In this document: piece by piece, positions 1 to 6,591 of the stretch | Numbering within the stretch: position 1 is the first letter of the stretch | How the letters are laid out: each line of letters begins with the position of its first letter | From: CAYWHE01 sp964458125 | Lineage (GTDB): Bacteria; Bacteroidota; Bacteroidia; AKYH767-A; OLB10 | Assembly: GCA_964458125.1 (NCBI GenBank) | Contig: CAYWHE010000084.1 | Location: 1 to 15,491 of the forward strand | Reading direction: 5' to 3' | DNA: 15,491 bases | Program-made: the position numbers and the translations under genes | The notes under the pieces: model-generated | The model's database searches: none | Seen by the model: only the letters and a program-made list of their open reading frames with translations | Told to the model about the DNA's origin: nothing

Positions 1-581
1 ACCTCCTCATTGGTATTCACCGCAAAACAATTAGCCGGAAATGGCTTCCCCCCCAGGATTGATTCACGCAGGTAACGGGCCGTGCTGGACCTGCTGTTAT
101 CAAATACGAGCTTAATCGGAATATCCTCCGCCTTTGAATCAAGCTGTTTCCACGTACGTATCTCCCCGTTAAAAACCTGGTTAATCTGGCTGCTTGATAA
201 AATGCTGTCGGAATTTTCCGGATGGGTAACAAATGCAACGGCATCCACGGCTATTTTGGTAACTTTTGGGGTCAACTGAATGCTTTTGAAATAATTCAGT
301 TCCTCCTGGCTGAATTCACGGGTTGCCACAATAAGCCTCACACTGTCCTGCATTAACCGTTGAAACGCTTCCGATTCAGGCAGGTATACTGCATGTATAT
401 GGGCACGGGTGTACAAGGCCTCAAAGGTGGATACCTGGCTGTCGATAATGGGTTTAAAACACTCGTCAACAGCAATGCTGATCGTACCCGTGGTCGGGGT
501 ATCATCATACTCTTTGATCCGGGATGAGTTGCAGGACACCAGAAACGCAACAAGGAGAAAGGAAGCCGTTAAGGTTTTCAT
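1..581 (-). CDS. PstS-like substrate-binding lipoprotein (partial, C-terminus beyond left edge)
   Basis: The reading frame is open from the ATG at 581 to the window edge, giving 193 residues and no stop, so the C-terminal part is missing. Residues 1-16 are a short hydrophobic signal followed by Cys17 in an LVSC lipobox, which predicts a lipoprotein. From residue 32 the sequence (GTISIAVDECFKPIID, later VATREF, VDAVAFVTHP and NQVFNGEIRTWKQL) resembles the periplasmic phosphate-binding PstS family. The NQVFNGEIRTW stretch is the usual ligand-cleft region, followed by NSRSSTARYL. It is the last visible gene of the exbB-exbD-exbD-tonB cluster, 56 nt after the small membrane protein gene. No pstC, pstA or pstB lies on this side in the window. 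PstS-like lipoproteins in this position are seen in Bacteroidota, but their ligand is not established, so phosphate binding is only an inference from the fold. Confidence 0.8.
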   Translation of the reverse strand, partial: MKTLTASFLLVAFLVSCNSSRIKEYDDTPTTGTISIAVDECFKPIIDSQVSTFEALYTRAHIHAVYLPESEAFQRLMQDSVRLIVATREFSQEELNYFKSIQLTPKVTKIAVDAVAFVTHPENSDSILSSSQINQVFNGEIRTWKQLDSKAEDIPIKLVFDNSRSSTARYLRESILGGKPFPANCFAVNTNEE

Positions 582-637
582 GAATGATGGTTATCAGAAT
601 CGAAAATAAGCTAATTTCATGTGATCAAAATCATAAA

Positions 638-874
638 TTAATGATTTTCCTTTTCCTGTTGCCGGTAAAACCGGAATACTCTCCAGCCTCTGAACCCTCC
701 ATACAACAACAATAATCCACCAAACATATAGCGGAATGTGAGGGTGAGGTTGTCCGATAACCCGCCAAAGCCTGCCAGCACAGCTAGTCCAATCAGGCAA
801 TAAAGTAGGGCCATAATAAGTCGAAACCAGGATAGAAATTTAAAATTCCATCCCGGCTCCTGAACAGGGTTCAT
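638..874 (-). CDS. Small two-helix membrane protein in the TonB operon
   Basis: This 78-residue protein has two clear hydrophobic segments, about residues 15-37 and 44-62, followed by a basic, Arg-rich tail (FRGWRVFRFYRQQEK). The short loop between the helices suggests a hairpin in the inner membrane with the charged C-terminus in the cytoplasm. Its ATG lies 2 nt after the tonB stop codon, so it is almost certainly co-transcribed and probably translationally linked to tonB. I do not recognise a named family. Its place between tonB and the PstS-like lipoprotein suggests a role with the ExbB-ExbD-TonB complex, but nothing in the sequence shows that directly. The compact spacing, sensible membrane topology and lack of a better overlapping frame support it as a real gene. 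Confidence 0.72.
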   Translation of the reverse strand: MNPVQEPGWNFKFLSWFRLIMALLYCLIGLAVLAGFGGLSDNLTLTFRYMFGGLLLLYGGFRGWRVFRFYRQQEKENH

Positions 875-876
875 GT

Positions 877-1683
877 TTATTTGAGTGAGAATCTTACCGG
901 CAGGTTATACTGAACCGATACAGCCTTTCCATTCTGCTTGCCCGGTTTCCATTGGGGCATGGATTTGATCACGCGTATGGCCTCCGTTTCGAGGTTCGGA
1001 CCACCGCTCACACCCCGTAAAACTTTGATATCGGAAATAACTCCTTCAGGTCCTACTACGAAAGTCAGAAATACGGTCCCGGTAACATTGTTTTCCCTTT
1101 CCATGGCAGGGTAGCGGATGTTTTTCTGAAGGTACCTCACCAGTTCCGATTCACCACCGGGAAATTGAGGCATCTGCTCAACAATCGTAAAGATGGCAGG
1201 GGGCGCCTCCACAACAGGAGATTCTTCCAGTCCGGCTTCAACGCCATTGGGATCACCTTCCTGGGTTTTGGTGCCGACGTCCACATCCTTTAATTCTTCA
1301 ACGGTTGGAGGAGGTTCATCCACAACCTTGTCATCTTCAACCACAACAGGCTGAACAAATTTAACCGTTGTTTTCAATGGCGGAGGAGGTTCGGGAGGGG
1401 GAGGAGGAGGGGGAGGTTCGTTCTTATCAATCGGCGGAGGTGCCATCAGGTTGGTGACTTCAATCACTTTTACTTTTTCACTATTGTCCATTTTGCCGCT
1501 GATCCATTCAACCAGTTTTGGAACACCTATAGCGAGAACGAAGAATGTAATGGCGATGATGGCGCTACGGGTAATGGTGTCGTTGTAGATATTTCTTAAA
1601 TAATAGGCGCCATAGCCTTTATTTTTATCGGCAAAGACAATCTCTGTCCAGTTTTTTGAGAAAATATTGATTTTTTCAGCCAT
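877..1683 (-). CDS. tonB: Energy transducer TonB
   Basis: TonB carries energy from the ExbB-ExbD proton motor across the periplasm to TonB-dependent outer-membrane receptors. The 268-residue protein starts with a cytoplasmic segment holding the NKGYGAYYLRN signature (residues 21-31) seen in many Bacteroidota TonB proteins. One membrane helix follows at about 39-58, then a proline-rich periplasmic spacer including eight prolines in a row (90-97), Glu98 and four more prolines. The TonB C-terminal domain covers about 170-268: YPAMERENNVTGTVFLTFVV, the GxxGxxxDIKVLRGV region and the terminal WKPGKQNGKAVSVQYNLPVRF. The gene begins 1 nt after the stop of the second exbD, with GGAAG as a plausible ribosome site inside the end of that gene. 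The small membrane protein gene follows 2 nt later. Confidence 0.95.
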   Translation of the reverse strand: MAEKINIFSKNWTEIVFADKNKGYGAYYLRNIYNDTITRSAIIAITFFVLAIGVPKLVEWISGKMDNSEKVKVIEVTNLMAPPPIDKNEPPPPPPPPEPPPPLKTTVKFVQPVVVEDDKVVDEPPPTVEELKDVDVGTKTQEGDPNGVEAGLEESPVVEAPPAIFTIVEQMPQFPGGESELVRYLQKNIRYPAMERENNVTGTVFLTFVVGPEGVISDIKVLRGVSGGPNLETEAIRVIKSMPQWKPGKQNGKAVSVQYNLPVRFSLK

Positions 1684-1684
1684 A

Positions 1685-2320
1685 TTATTCTTCCGTTAAT
1701 TGCAGCGTACCGGCAATGAGTTGTTTATCCTGATCGGTGATGTCTACGATGGCATAGCGCCCAATATTGCATATGGCCATTTCATCCAGAATATCCACCA
1801 GGTTTTTATAATTGGATTTCTCCATGGCTTTAATGACGACAATAAGACTTTCTTTATATGCTTTGATACGGGTCAGGTTCTTCCTGTACTGATCCTTTGT
1901 GATCTTCTTATTTTCAAGCATGTTCTTGTAAATGGGAATGGAATCAATTAAAGGATTGCGCTTTTTATTTTCCTTCAATAAAACCTTCCTGATACCATTC
2001 GGACCGAAATCCGTAGAATCCAGTACCGGGTTCTTAATTCCGAAATAAAAGTAAACATTGTTTTTCTCTCCAAGTACGATGGACATGGTTTGAGATTCCT
2101 TAAATTTGGTTCTTTCCTCCTCGGGTACATTTACTTTATCCGGCATGTTTATTTCCATCGTTTGAGGCTTACTCAAGGTGGTGGTAAGCATGAAGAAGGT
2201 GATCAGCAAAAAGCCAAGATCCACCATCGGGGTAAAATCGATGTTGGTCGGCATCTTTTTGGCTCTTACCTTTCCCTTACCTTTACCGTGGCCGCTATCG
2301 CCTGTTTCTATTTCTGCCAT
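1685..2320 (-). CDS. exbD: ExbD/TolR-family biopolymer transport protein (second paralogue)
   Basis: ExbD subunits sit inside the ExbB pentamer and carry the proton-responsive aspartate that drives TonB. This 211-residue copy has a Gly/Lys-rich cytoplasmic tail (residues 8-22), then the ExbD motif IDFTPMVDLGFLLITFFMLT with the key Asp at 34 in a single membrane helix, about 32-50. The rest is a periplasmic domain, longer than that of the roughly 140-residue E. coli ExbD. The extra length is a Lys-rich stretch at about 115-155. The C-terminal part (VVIKAMEKSNYKNLVDILDEM, then RYAIVDIT) is the usual ExbD periplasmic fold. It follows the first exbD after 87 nt and precedes tonB by 1 nt. It is clearly a paralogue of the first copy rather than a recent duplicate, since the two are similar mainly around the membrane helix. 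Confidence 0.93.
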   Translation of the reverse strand: MAEIETGDSGHGKGKGKVRAKKMPTNIDFTPMVDLGFLLITFFMLTTTLSKPQTMEINMPDKVNVPEEERTKFKESQTMSIVLGEKNNVYFYFGIKNPVLDSTDFGPNGIRKVLLKENKKRNPLIDSIPIYKNMLENKKITKDQYRKNLTRIKAYKESLIVVIKAMEKSNYKNLVDILDEMAICNIGRYAIVDITDQDKQLIAGTLQLTEE

Positions 2321-2407
2321 TTAAGTCTTTTGCTGGTTGCTTTCCCGGGGGTTTAACGTAATATGGATGAAATCCTGACGTCAATTCCATAAAATTTATT
2401 GAAATAA

Positions 2408-3019
2408 TTATTCTTCTTTTTCCAGGGAGGTTATAAAATTGAATTTATTCACTTTCTGGTCCTGCAGGGTGGATATAACCTGCTTAATGACAGGGTATTC
2501 CACGCCCTGGTCACCTTTAAGGGCAACGAAAGAGGACTTACCGGTAACCTTTTGATTGGCTTTGCGGCCCTGGAAAAGCCAGTCACGTAACTGGTTGTTG
2601 AGTGAATCACAGGGAATTCCGGGCTGGCTGACCTTTGCTCGCTCCTCAGGTTTCAGTGCGAGGTACTGTTTTAATTGCTTGAGATCAACACCAAAACTCG
2701 AAATGAGTGAAAATTGCTTGATTTCCTCGGGTGTAAAAGTTACTCCGTATTTGGAGGCCATACCGTTCAGCATTTCGATGCGGGTGGTTTGCCCGTCAAT
2801 GCCGAAGAACACCTTCCCATCCTGCTGTATGGATATCTGGATGAGGTTCGACTCCGGAATCTTGACATCGGAAATGGAGCCCGGAATTTCCACTTTAAAG
2901 GGCTCTTCCGGTTTGAATTTAGTGGTCAGCATAAAAAAGGTCAGGAGCAGGAAGGCCACGTCTGTCATGGCCGTCATATCGATATGACCCGGTTTACGCT
3001 TGGCTTTTACTTTTGGCAT
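2408..3019 (-). CDS. exbD: ExbD/TolR-family biopolymer transport protein (first paralogue)
   Basis: This is a 203-residue inner-membrane protein with a short basic N-terminus and the ExbD motif HIDMTAMTDVAFLLLTFFML. The proton-carrying Asp is residue 20, and the single helix spans about 19-37. The periplasmic part begins with the PFKVEIPGS strand and ends with a typical ExbD module (SSFVALKGDQGVEYPVIKQV, then NKFNFITSLEKEE). Between them lies an insertion at about residues 85-155 that includes EEIKQF, LKPEERAKVSQPG and a Cys, so it is larger than classical ExbD. It follows exbB by 32 nt and lies 87 nt before the second exbD. Two different ExbD proteins beside one ExbB suggests a mixed ExbD pair inside the ExbB ring, which is an inference from gene order. 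Confidence 0.93.
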   Translation of the reverse strand: MPKVKAKRKPGHIDMTAMTDVAFLLLTFFMLTTKFKPEEPFKVEIPGSISDVKIPESNLIQISIQQDGKVFFGIDGQTTRIEMLNGMASKYGVTFTPEEIKQFSLISSFGVDLKQLKQYLALKPEERAKVSQPGIPCDSLNNQLRDWLFQGRKANQKVTGKSSFVALKGDQGVEYPVIKQVISTLQDQKVNKFNFITSLEKEE

Positions 3020-3051
3020 GGGAGGCTGAAGGAGGGCAAACCCTTTTTAAA

Positions 3052-3864
3052 TTATTTATGGGTTTGGGCATAGGTGTTCACAATGCTGAATCCGGCCTCA
3101 TCGATGGAGTAGGTGAGGGAATCGATTTTCGATGTGAAGAAGTTATAGGAAATAACGGCCAGGGCCGAGGTGAAGATACCGAATGCGGTATTGATCAGGG
3201 CCTCGGAAATACCCGTTGCCAATGCTGTTGAATCGGGTGCGCCTGCAAGTGAAAGAGCTTTAAAGGCCCTGATCATTCCCAATACCGTTCCGAGAAGGGC
3301 GAATAAGGTTCCGATGGTTGAAATCGTGGATAGGATAATCAGGTTCCTTTGAAGCATGGGCATTTCCAGCTCAGTGGCCTCTTCAATCTGTTTCTGAATG
3401 GCAACCAATTTCTGGTCCTTGTCCATATGGGTATCCTGTTCCACGTGTTTGTATTTGGTGATGGCTGATTTGACAACGTTACCGAGCGAGCCTTGTTGTT
3501 TGTCGCATTCCTGCTCCACGGCAGCCAGGTTACCGGCGACCAGTAATCCCCTTATTTTATTGAGAAAAGTATGTGCCGAAATTTTTCCTGCTGCTTTATT
3601 GATGGTTAAAAAACGCTCTACGGAAAAGGTGAAAACCAGCAACAAAAGAGTCATCAGGATAGGTACCACAAACCCGCCTTTATAAATGGTGCCCAGATAA
3701 CTGCGGAATCCATCGGTAACCGGTTCGTTGGCGGGATTTCCATCCTGGAAATTGGAAGGACTTCCCATCACGAATTTAAAAATGATGACAGCCACCACAA
3801 AGGCCACTAAAATAACAATGGATGCAAACATGTCTTTTAGTTTGTTTTCTTCTGTTTTACTCAT
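3052..3864 (-). CDS. exbB: MotA/TolQ/ExbB proton channel family protein
   Basis: ExbB forms the pentameric inner-membrane channel of the TonB motor. The 270-residue protein has an extra N-terminal helix (about 13-33) before the three helices of the core fold, at about 63-82, 174-197 and 214-240. A charged cytoplasmic domain lies between helices at about 83-170. The family hallmark is visible: TIGTLFALLGTVLGMIRAF at 183-201, then GISEALINTAFGIFTSALAV at 218-237. Both include the conserved threonines (T193 and T226) that face the ExbD aspartate in known structures. It is the first gene of the minus-strand TonB operon. The 135 nt upstream are AT-rich with no clear promoter match. The four-helix layout is common in Bacteroidota ExbB proteins. 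Confidence 0.95.
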   Translation of the reverse strand: MSKTEENKLKDMFASIVILVAFVVAVIIFKFVMGSPSNFQDGNPANEPVTDGFRSYLGTIYKGGFVVPILMTLLLLVFTFSVERFLTINKAAGKISAHTFLNKIRGLLVAGNLAAVEQECDKQQGSLGNVVKSAITKYKHVEQDTHMDKDQKLVAIQKQIEEATELEMPMLQRNLIILSTISTIGTLFALLGTVLGMIRAFKALSLAGAPDSTALATGISEALINTAFGIFTSALAVISYNFFTSKIDSLTYSIDEAGFSIVNTYAQTHK

Positions 3865-3924
3865 AGCGAGTTCGTTTTTTAAGTTTTAAAGTATATTTTT
3901 ATTTGTTCTTTTTTTTAGAGAGCG

Positions 3925-3945
3925 CAATTTTATTAAAAAAAATTG
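3925..3945. repeat. AT-rich inverted repeat between ctlX and exbB
   Basis: Seven-base arms (caatttt and aaaattg) flank a 7-nt spacer in the 135-nt gap after the ctlX stop and before exbB. It could be a weak transcription end for ctlX or part of the AT-rich upstream region of exbB. The arms are almost pure A/T, so chance is a fair explanation. I see no other structure in this gap. Confidence 0.2.
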
Positions 3946-3999
3946 AAACAGTCATCAAATCAGGCAATTTATTATCAGAAATATGTAAAGAATAACAAT

Positions 4000-4932
4000 T
4001 TAGTAATTCCCGTTAAAAACTTCGGCCATCATGCACCGGACACTGCCTCCACCGGTTTTTTCAATAACAGGAACGGGAACAGGTACCAGTTGGTGTTGTT
4101 TTCCCAATTCCATTAGTTGTCCTTTGGTCAGGCTTTTTAGGGCGGAACGGGACATGATTAACAGCGATTCACCCTTCCGGTTCTGTATTTCCAGCATATT
4201 GCCTGCAAAGGCTTCCACCTGTTTAAAGGTGAGTTGGATGATTCGAAATTGATCCCTGTTCAACTGATGGAGGATGCCGCTTTGTTCGATCGGATCGGTT
4301 ATGCATTCAGCACAAATAACGGCCAAACCGGTCGCAAGCGTCAGGATGACATTGGTATGATAAATCGGGATACGTGAAGGATTATAAGCCTGGAAAACCA
4401 CGGGCTCATAACCGGTCTGCCGGCAAAACTCCTTCAGTACATCCTCATGTGTCCTGGGAGAAAGACAGGCATAGGCTTTTTTTGAGATGTGATCAAGCAC
4501 CATACTTCCTGTACCTTCCAGGAATTTCCCCTCCTGCTCAAAGTAACTCATGTCGGTCAACCGCCTGATCCGGTATCCGGATTCGGCTGCTGCCTGGTTG
4601 ACCATTGTCATGCTTTTTTCCAATCTCCTGACCGGACTCATCATCGGAAAAATCACCACCTGTCCTCCGGGCAGAAACGAAACCCAGTTGTTTGGGAAAA
4701 CCGCGTCCGGTAAAGTCAGCCCGGAACCCGTCTTGCCGACAATCACCTGCACATCATGGCTGCGTAAAACATCGGCCATGTGGTGAAACTCTTCCAGGGC
4801 CTTTATACGGGTATGTGCTGAATCTAAATTTTCCTGTTGCTGCTGAAAAACATTGCTGGATGCTGTTTCTTCATTAAAACCAAAGCCGGACGGCTCTGTC
4901 ATAAAAACACAACCTGTAGAATTGGATGGCAT
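4000..4932 (-). CDS. ctlX: CtlX-type amidinohydrolase (arginine deiminase-related, citrulline utilisation)
   Basis: The protein belongs to the guanidino-group-modifying superfamily (arginine deiminases, amidinotransferases) and looks like CtlX, described as a citrulline utilisation hydrolase in Francisella. Catalytic elements are in order: LPDAVFPNNWVSF with Asp76, LEGTGSMVLD with Glu139, IYHTNVILT with His192, and GGGSVRCMMAEVF with the nucleophile Cys300. The ATG at 4932 gives 310 residues. A frame extension to a TTG at 4935 is possible, but the ATG overlaps the stop of the upstream nuclease gene as TGATG, a classic coupling arrangement. Its partner gene is the exonuclease/GIY-YIG fusion, which offers no metabolic clue. 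The exact substrate (citrulline, arginine or a methylated derivative) cannot be read from the sequence. It ends 135 nt before exbB, on the same strand. Confidence 0.87.
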   Translation of the reverse strand: MPSNSTGCVFMTEPSGFGFNEETASSNVFQQQQENLDSAHTRIKALEEFHHMADVLRSHDVQVIVGKTGSGLTLPDAVFPNNWVSFLPGGQVVIFPMMSPVRRLEKSMTMVNQAAAESGYRIRRLTDMSYFEQEGKFLEGTGSMVLDHISKKAYACLSPRTHEDVLKEFCRQTGYEPVVFQAYNPSRIPIYHTNVILTLATGLAVICAECITDPIEQSGILHQLNRDQFRIIQLTFKQVEAFAGNMLEIQNRKGESLLIMSRSALKSLTKGQLMELGKQHQLVPVPVPVIEKTGGGSVRCMMAEVFNGNY

Positions 4933-6302
4933 CAAAAGGGGTGCACCTTCACCTTTTTATCTGACTGAAGATAGGAATGAATCAGGTAGCGGCTGTCGGG
5001 ATGGTCAGGGAAAGGTTTAACCGCGTGACGGATGGCTTCGATATTTGATCCGGTCAGGGAAGCGTCAAAGTAACCAAAACCGGCATAACGTCCGTTTTCA
5101 ACACTGACCACAGACTTTTCCATGGCATTCCTGCCATGGTCAATGATGACAAAGCTTGGATTTTTAAAATAAAAACTTTCCAGGAGGGATTCCACGCGTT
5201 TATTGTAGGCTTCAACAGGTTCGTTTCCGCAACAGGCGCCGGAACATTTTTTAACCTGGAAATGAAAACAAGGGCCTGCTCCCTTTTCTATACCGGTCAG
5301 CTTCGGGCACAACCCGTATTCAAGGGCTTTTTTATGAAGCATGTGAAGGGATTGCTCCAGGCTTTTAAAACTGGCCACCGGGAGGGCGGCCTGCCGCTCC
5401 AGCTTATCTGCAAACAGGGTCAGATAGCCATCCTGGTTCACCAGGTCGAAAATTCCAAATGGAAACTTCAGCGTTTTATGGGCACGGTTAAAACGGGGCT
5501 GATGCATTTTGATTTCCTCCGTTTCCAGCAATAAAGCAATCAGTTCTGTACCGGTTTGCTGAAAGGTAATATCGGCTAATTCTTTGCGGATCCGGGCATC
5601 CCGTGCTAAGGGAGCCTTTTTCTTAAAATGACTTAATACCCGCTTCCGGATATTTTTGCTCTTCCCGATGTAAATTATTTCTCCGGCCTCATCATGGAAA
5701 TAATAGACACCTGGCCGTTCCGGCAGGCTATAAACCTTTTCCGTGCCCAGGCATTCCGGGAGCAGCGCAAACCGGGTTGGTTTCAATGCCTTTTCAAACT
5801 CACCATGAAAATCCTCCTGAAGAAGCTTTTCAAATAATTCAACCGTTGCTTCCGCATCGCCTGCCGCCCGGTGCCTTCCCTTAATGCGGATACCCAGTCC
5901 TTCACATAACCTGCCCAGGGAGTAGGATGGGTGTCCAGGAATCAGTTTCCGGCTTAATTTGCAGGTGCAAAGTGTTTGACGGTCGTACTGATAGCCCAGA
6001 TTTTTAAATTCCTGCCGGATGAAGCTATAGTCAAACTGAACATTGTGACCGACAAATACAGTATCTTCAGTCAGTTCAACGAGATCACGTGCTATTTCGT
6101 GAAAAAACGGTGCATCCTGCACCATTTCATCCGTAATACCGGTTAACCGGGCGACAAAAGGCGGAATCCTCCGTTCAGGATTGACCAGACTTGAAAATTT
6201 CTTAACCACCTGCTGACCATCATGTACAAAAACCGCAACTTCGGTAATACGGTCCGTCCAGGCATTTCCACCAGTGGTTTCAATATCAATAATGGAATAC
6301 AT
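4932..6302 (-). CDS. DEDDh 3'-5' exonuclease fused to GIY-YIG (UvrC/Cho-like) nuclease
   Basis: This 456-residue protein joins two nuclease modules. Residues 1-165 are a DnaQ/PolC epsilon-type exonuclease. The metal ligands are visible: Asp6 and Glu8 in IDIETTGG, Asp91 in GHNVQFDYSFI, and His144 with Asp149 in RHRAAGDAEATVELF. Residues 190-285 are a GIY-YIG domain as in UvrC: GVYYF at 198-202, YIGKS at 211-215, the basic NIRKRVLSHF, and Glu260 in ALLLETEEIKMHQPRFN. Then come the UvrC-like cysteines (332, 345, 353, 357, 358) and a UvrC-like C-terminal tail. It lacks the UvrC RNase H-like and helix-hairpin-helix parts, so it resembles Cho and would make a single incision. Such fusions are known in Bacteroidota and Actinobacteria. 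A role in DNA repair is inferred from the domains. The stop overlaps the ctlX start. Confidence 0.92.
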   Translation of the reverse strand: MYSIIDIETTGGNAWTDRITEVAVFVHDGQQVVKKFSSLVNPERRIPPFVARLTGITDEMVQDAPFFHEIARDLVELTEDTVFVGHNVQFDYSFIRQEFKNLGYQYDRQTLCTCKLSRKLIPGHPSYSLGRLCEGLGIRIKGRHRAAGDAEATVELFEKLLQEDFHGEFEKALKPTRFALLPECLGTEKVYSLPERPGVYYFHDEAGEIIYIGKSKNIRKRVLSHFKKKAPLARDARIRKELADITFQQTGTELIALLLETEEIKMHQPRFNRAHKTLKFPFGIFDLVNQDGYLTLFADKLERQAALPVASFKSLEQSLHMLHKKALEYGLCPKLTGIEKGAGPCFHFQVKKCSGACCGNEPVEAYNKRVESLLESFYFKNPSFVIIDHGRNAMEKSVVSVENGRYAGFGYFDASLTGSNIEAIRHAVKPFPDHPDSRYLIHSYLQSDKKVKVHPF

Positions 6303-6339
6303 TATAACTCATTTTATCCGGATGATGAAGGCATAACAA

Positions 6340-6358
6340 AACAAACATGACGTTTGTT
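6340..6358. repeat. Perfect 7-bp inverted repeat upstream of the exonuclease/GIY-YIG gene
   Basis: The arms aacaaac and gtttgtt flank a 5-nt spacer (atgac), 38-56 nt before the start codon at 6302. Size and spacing suit a site for a dimeric repressor or activator. It lies in a 289-nt non-coding gap (6303-6591) between this gene and the peptide symporter, where I see no convincing promoter, terminator or gene. No regulator is encoded nearby, so an operator role is only a suggestion. Confidence 0.3.
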
Positions 6359-6591
6359 CCCTGTTCATGCAATTCATCCTGAAAACCTTGATTTAGCTGT
6401 AAAAATACGGCATTTAAGGAAGAAAAAAAAGGATGTGTATGGAAAAAAATCAAACTTATTGAAATACCATTGTTCATAACCGTCGATCAATCACCTTTTT
6501 TCTGATAGGACGTATGCTCAGGTTGATTTTATAAGGATCCTGAATTTCCTCATTAATAAAAGTAAAACAGCAGGTTACGACATATAAAGTA

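Noticed and set aside
1381..1435. Short tandem repeat array
   Set aside because: The repeated GGA/GGG pattern is the complement of the TonB polyproline codons rather than an independent repeat element.
2556..2987. 143-codon plus-strand frame opposite the first exbD
   Set aside because: It is the complement of a clear exbD gene and has no recognisable domain.
4933..4935. TTG start for ctlX one codon upstream
   Set aside because: The ATG at 4932 is adjacent, a stronger start, and forms the TGATG overlap with the upstream stop.
6286..6477. 63-codon minus-strand frame in the gap upstream of the exonuclease/GIY-YIG gene
   Set aside because: It overlaps the start of the real gene, has no recognisable motif or good ribosome site, and its composition looks like non-coding AT-rich sequence.
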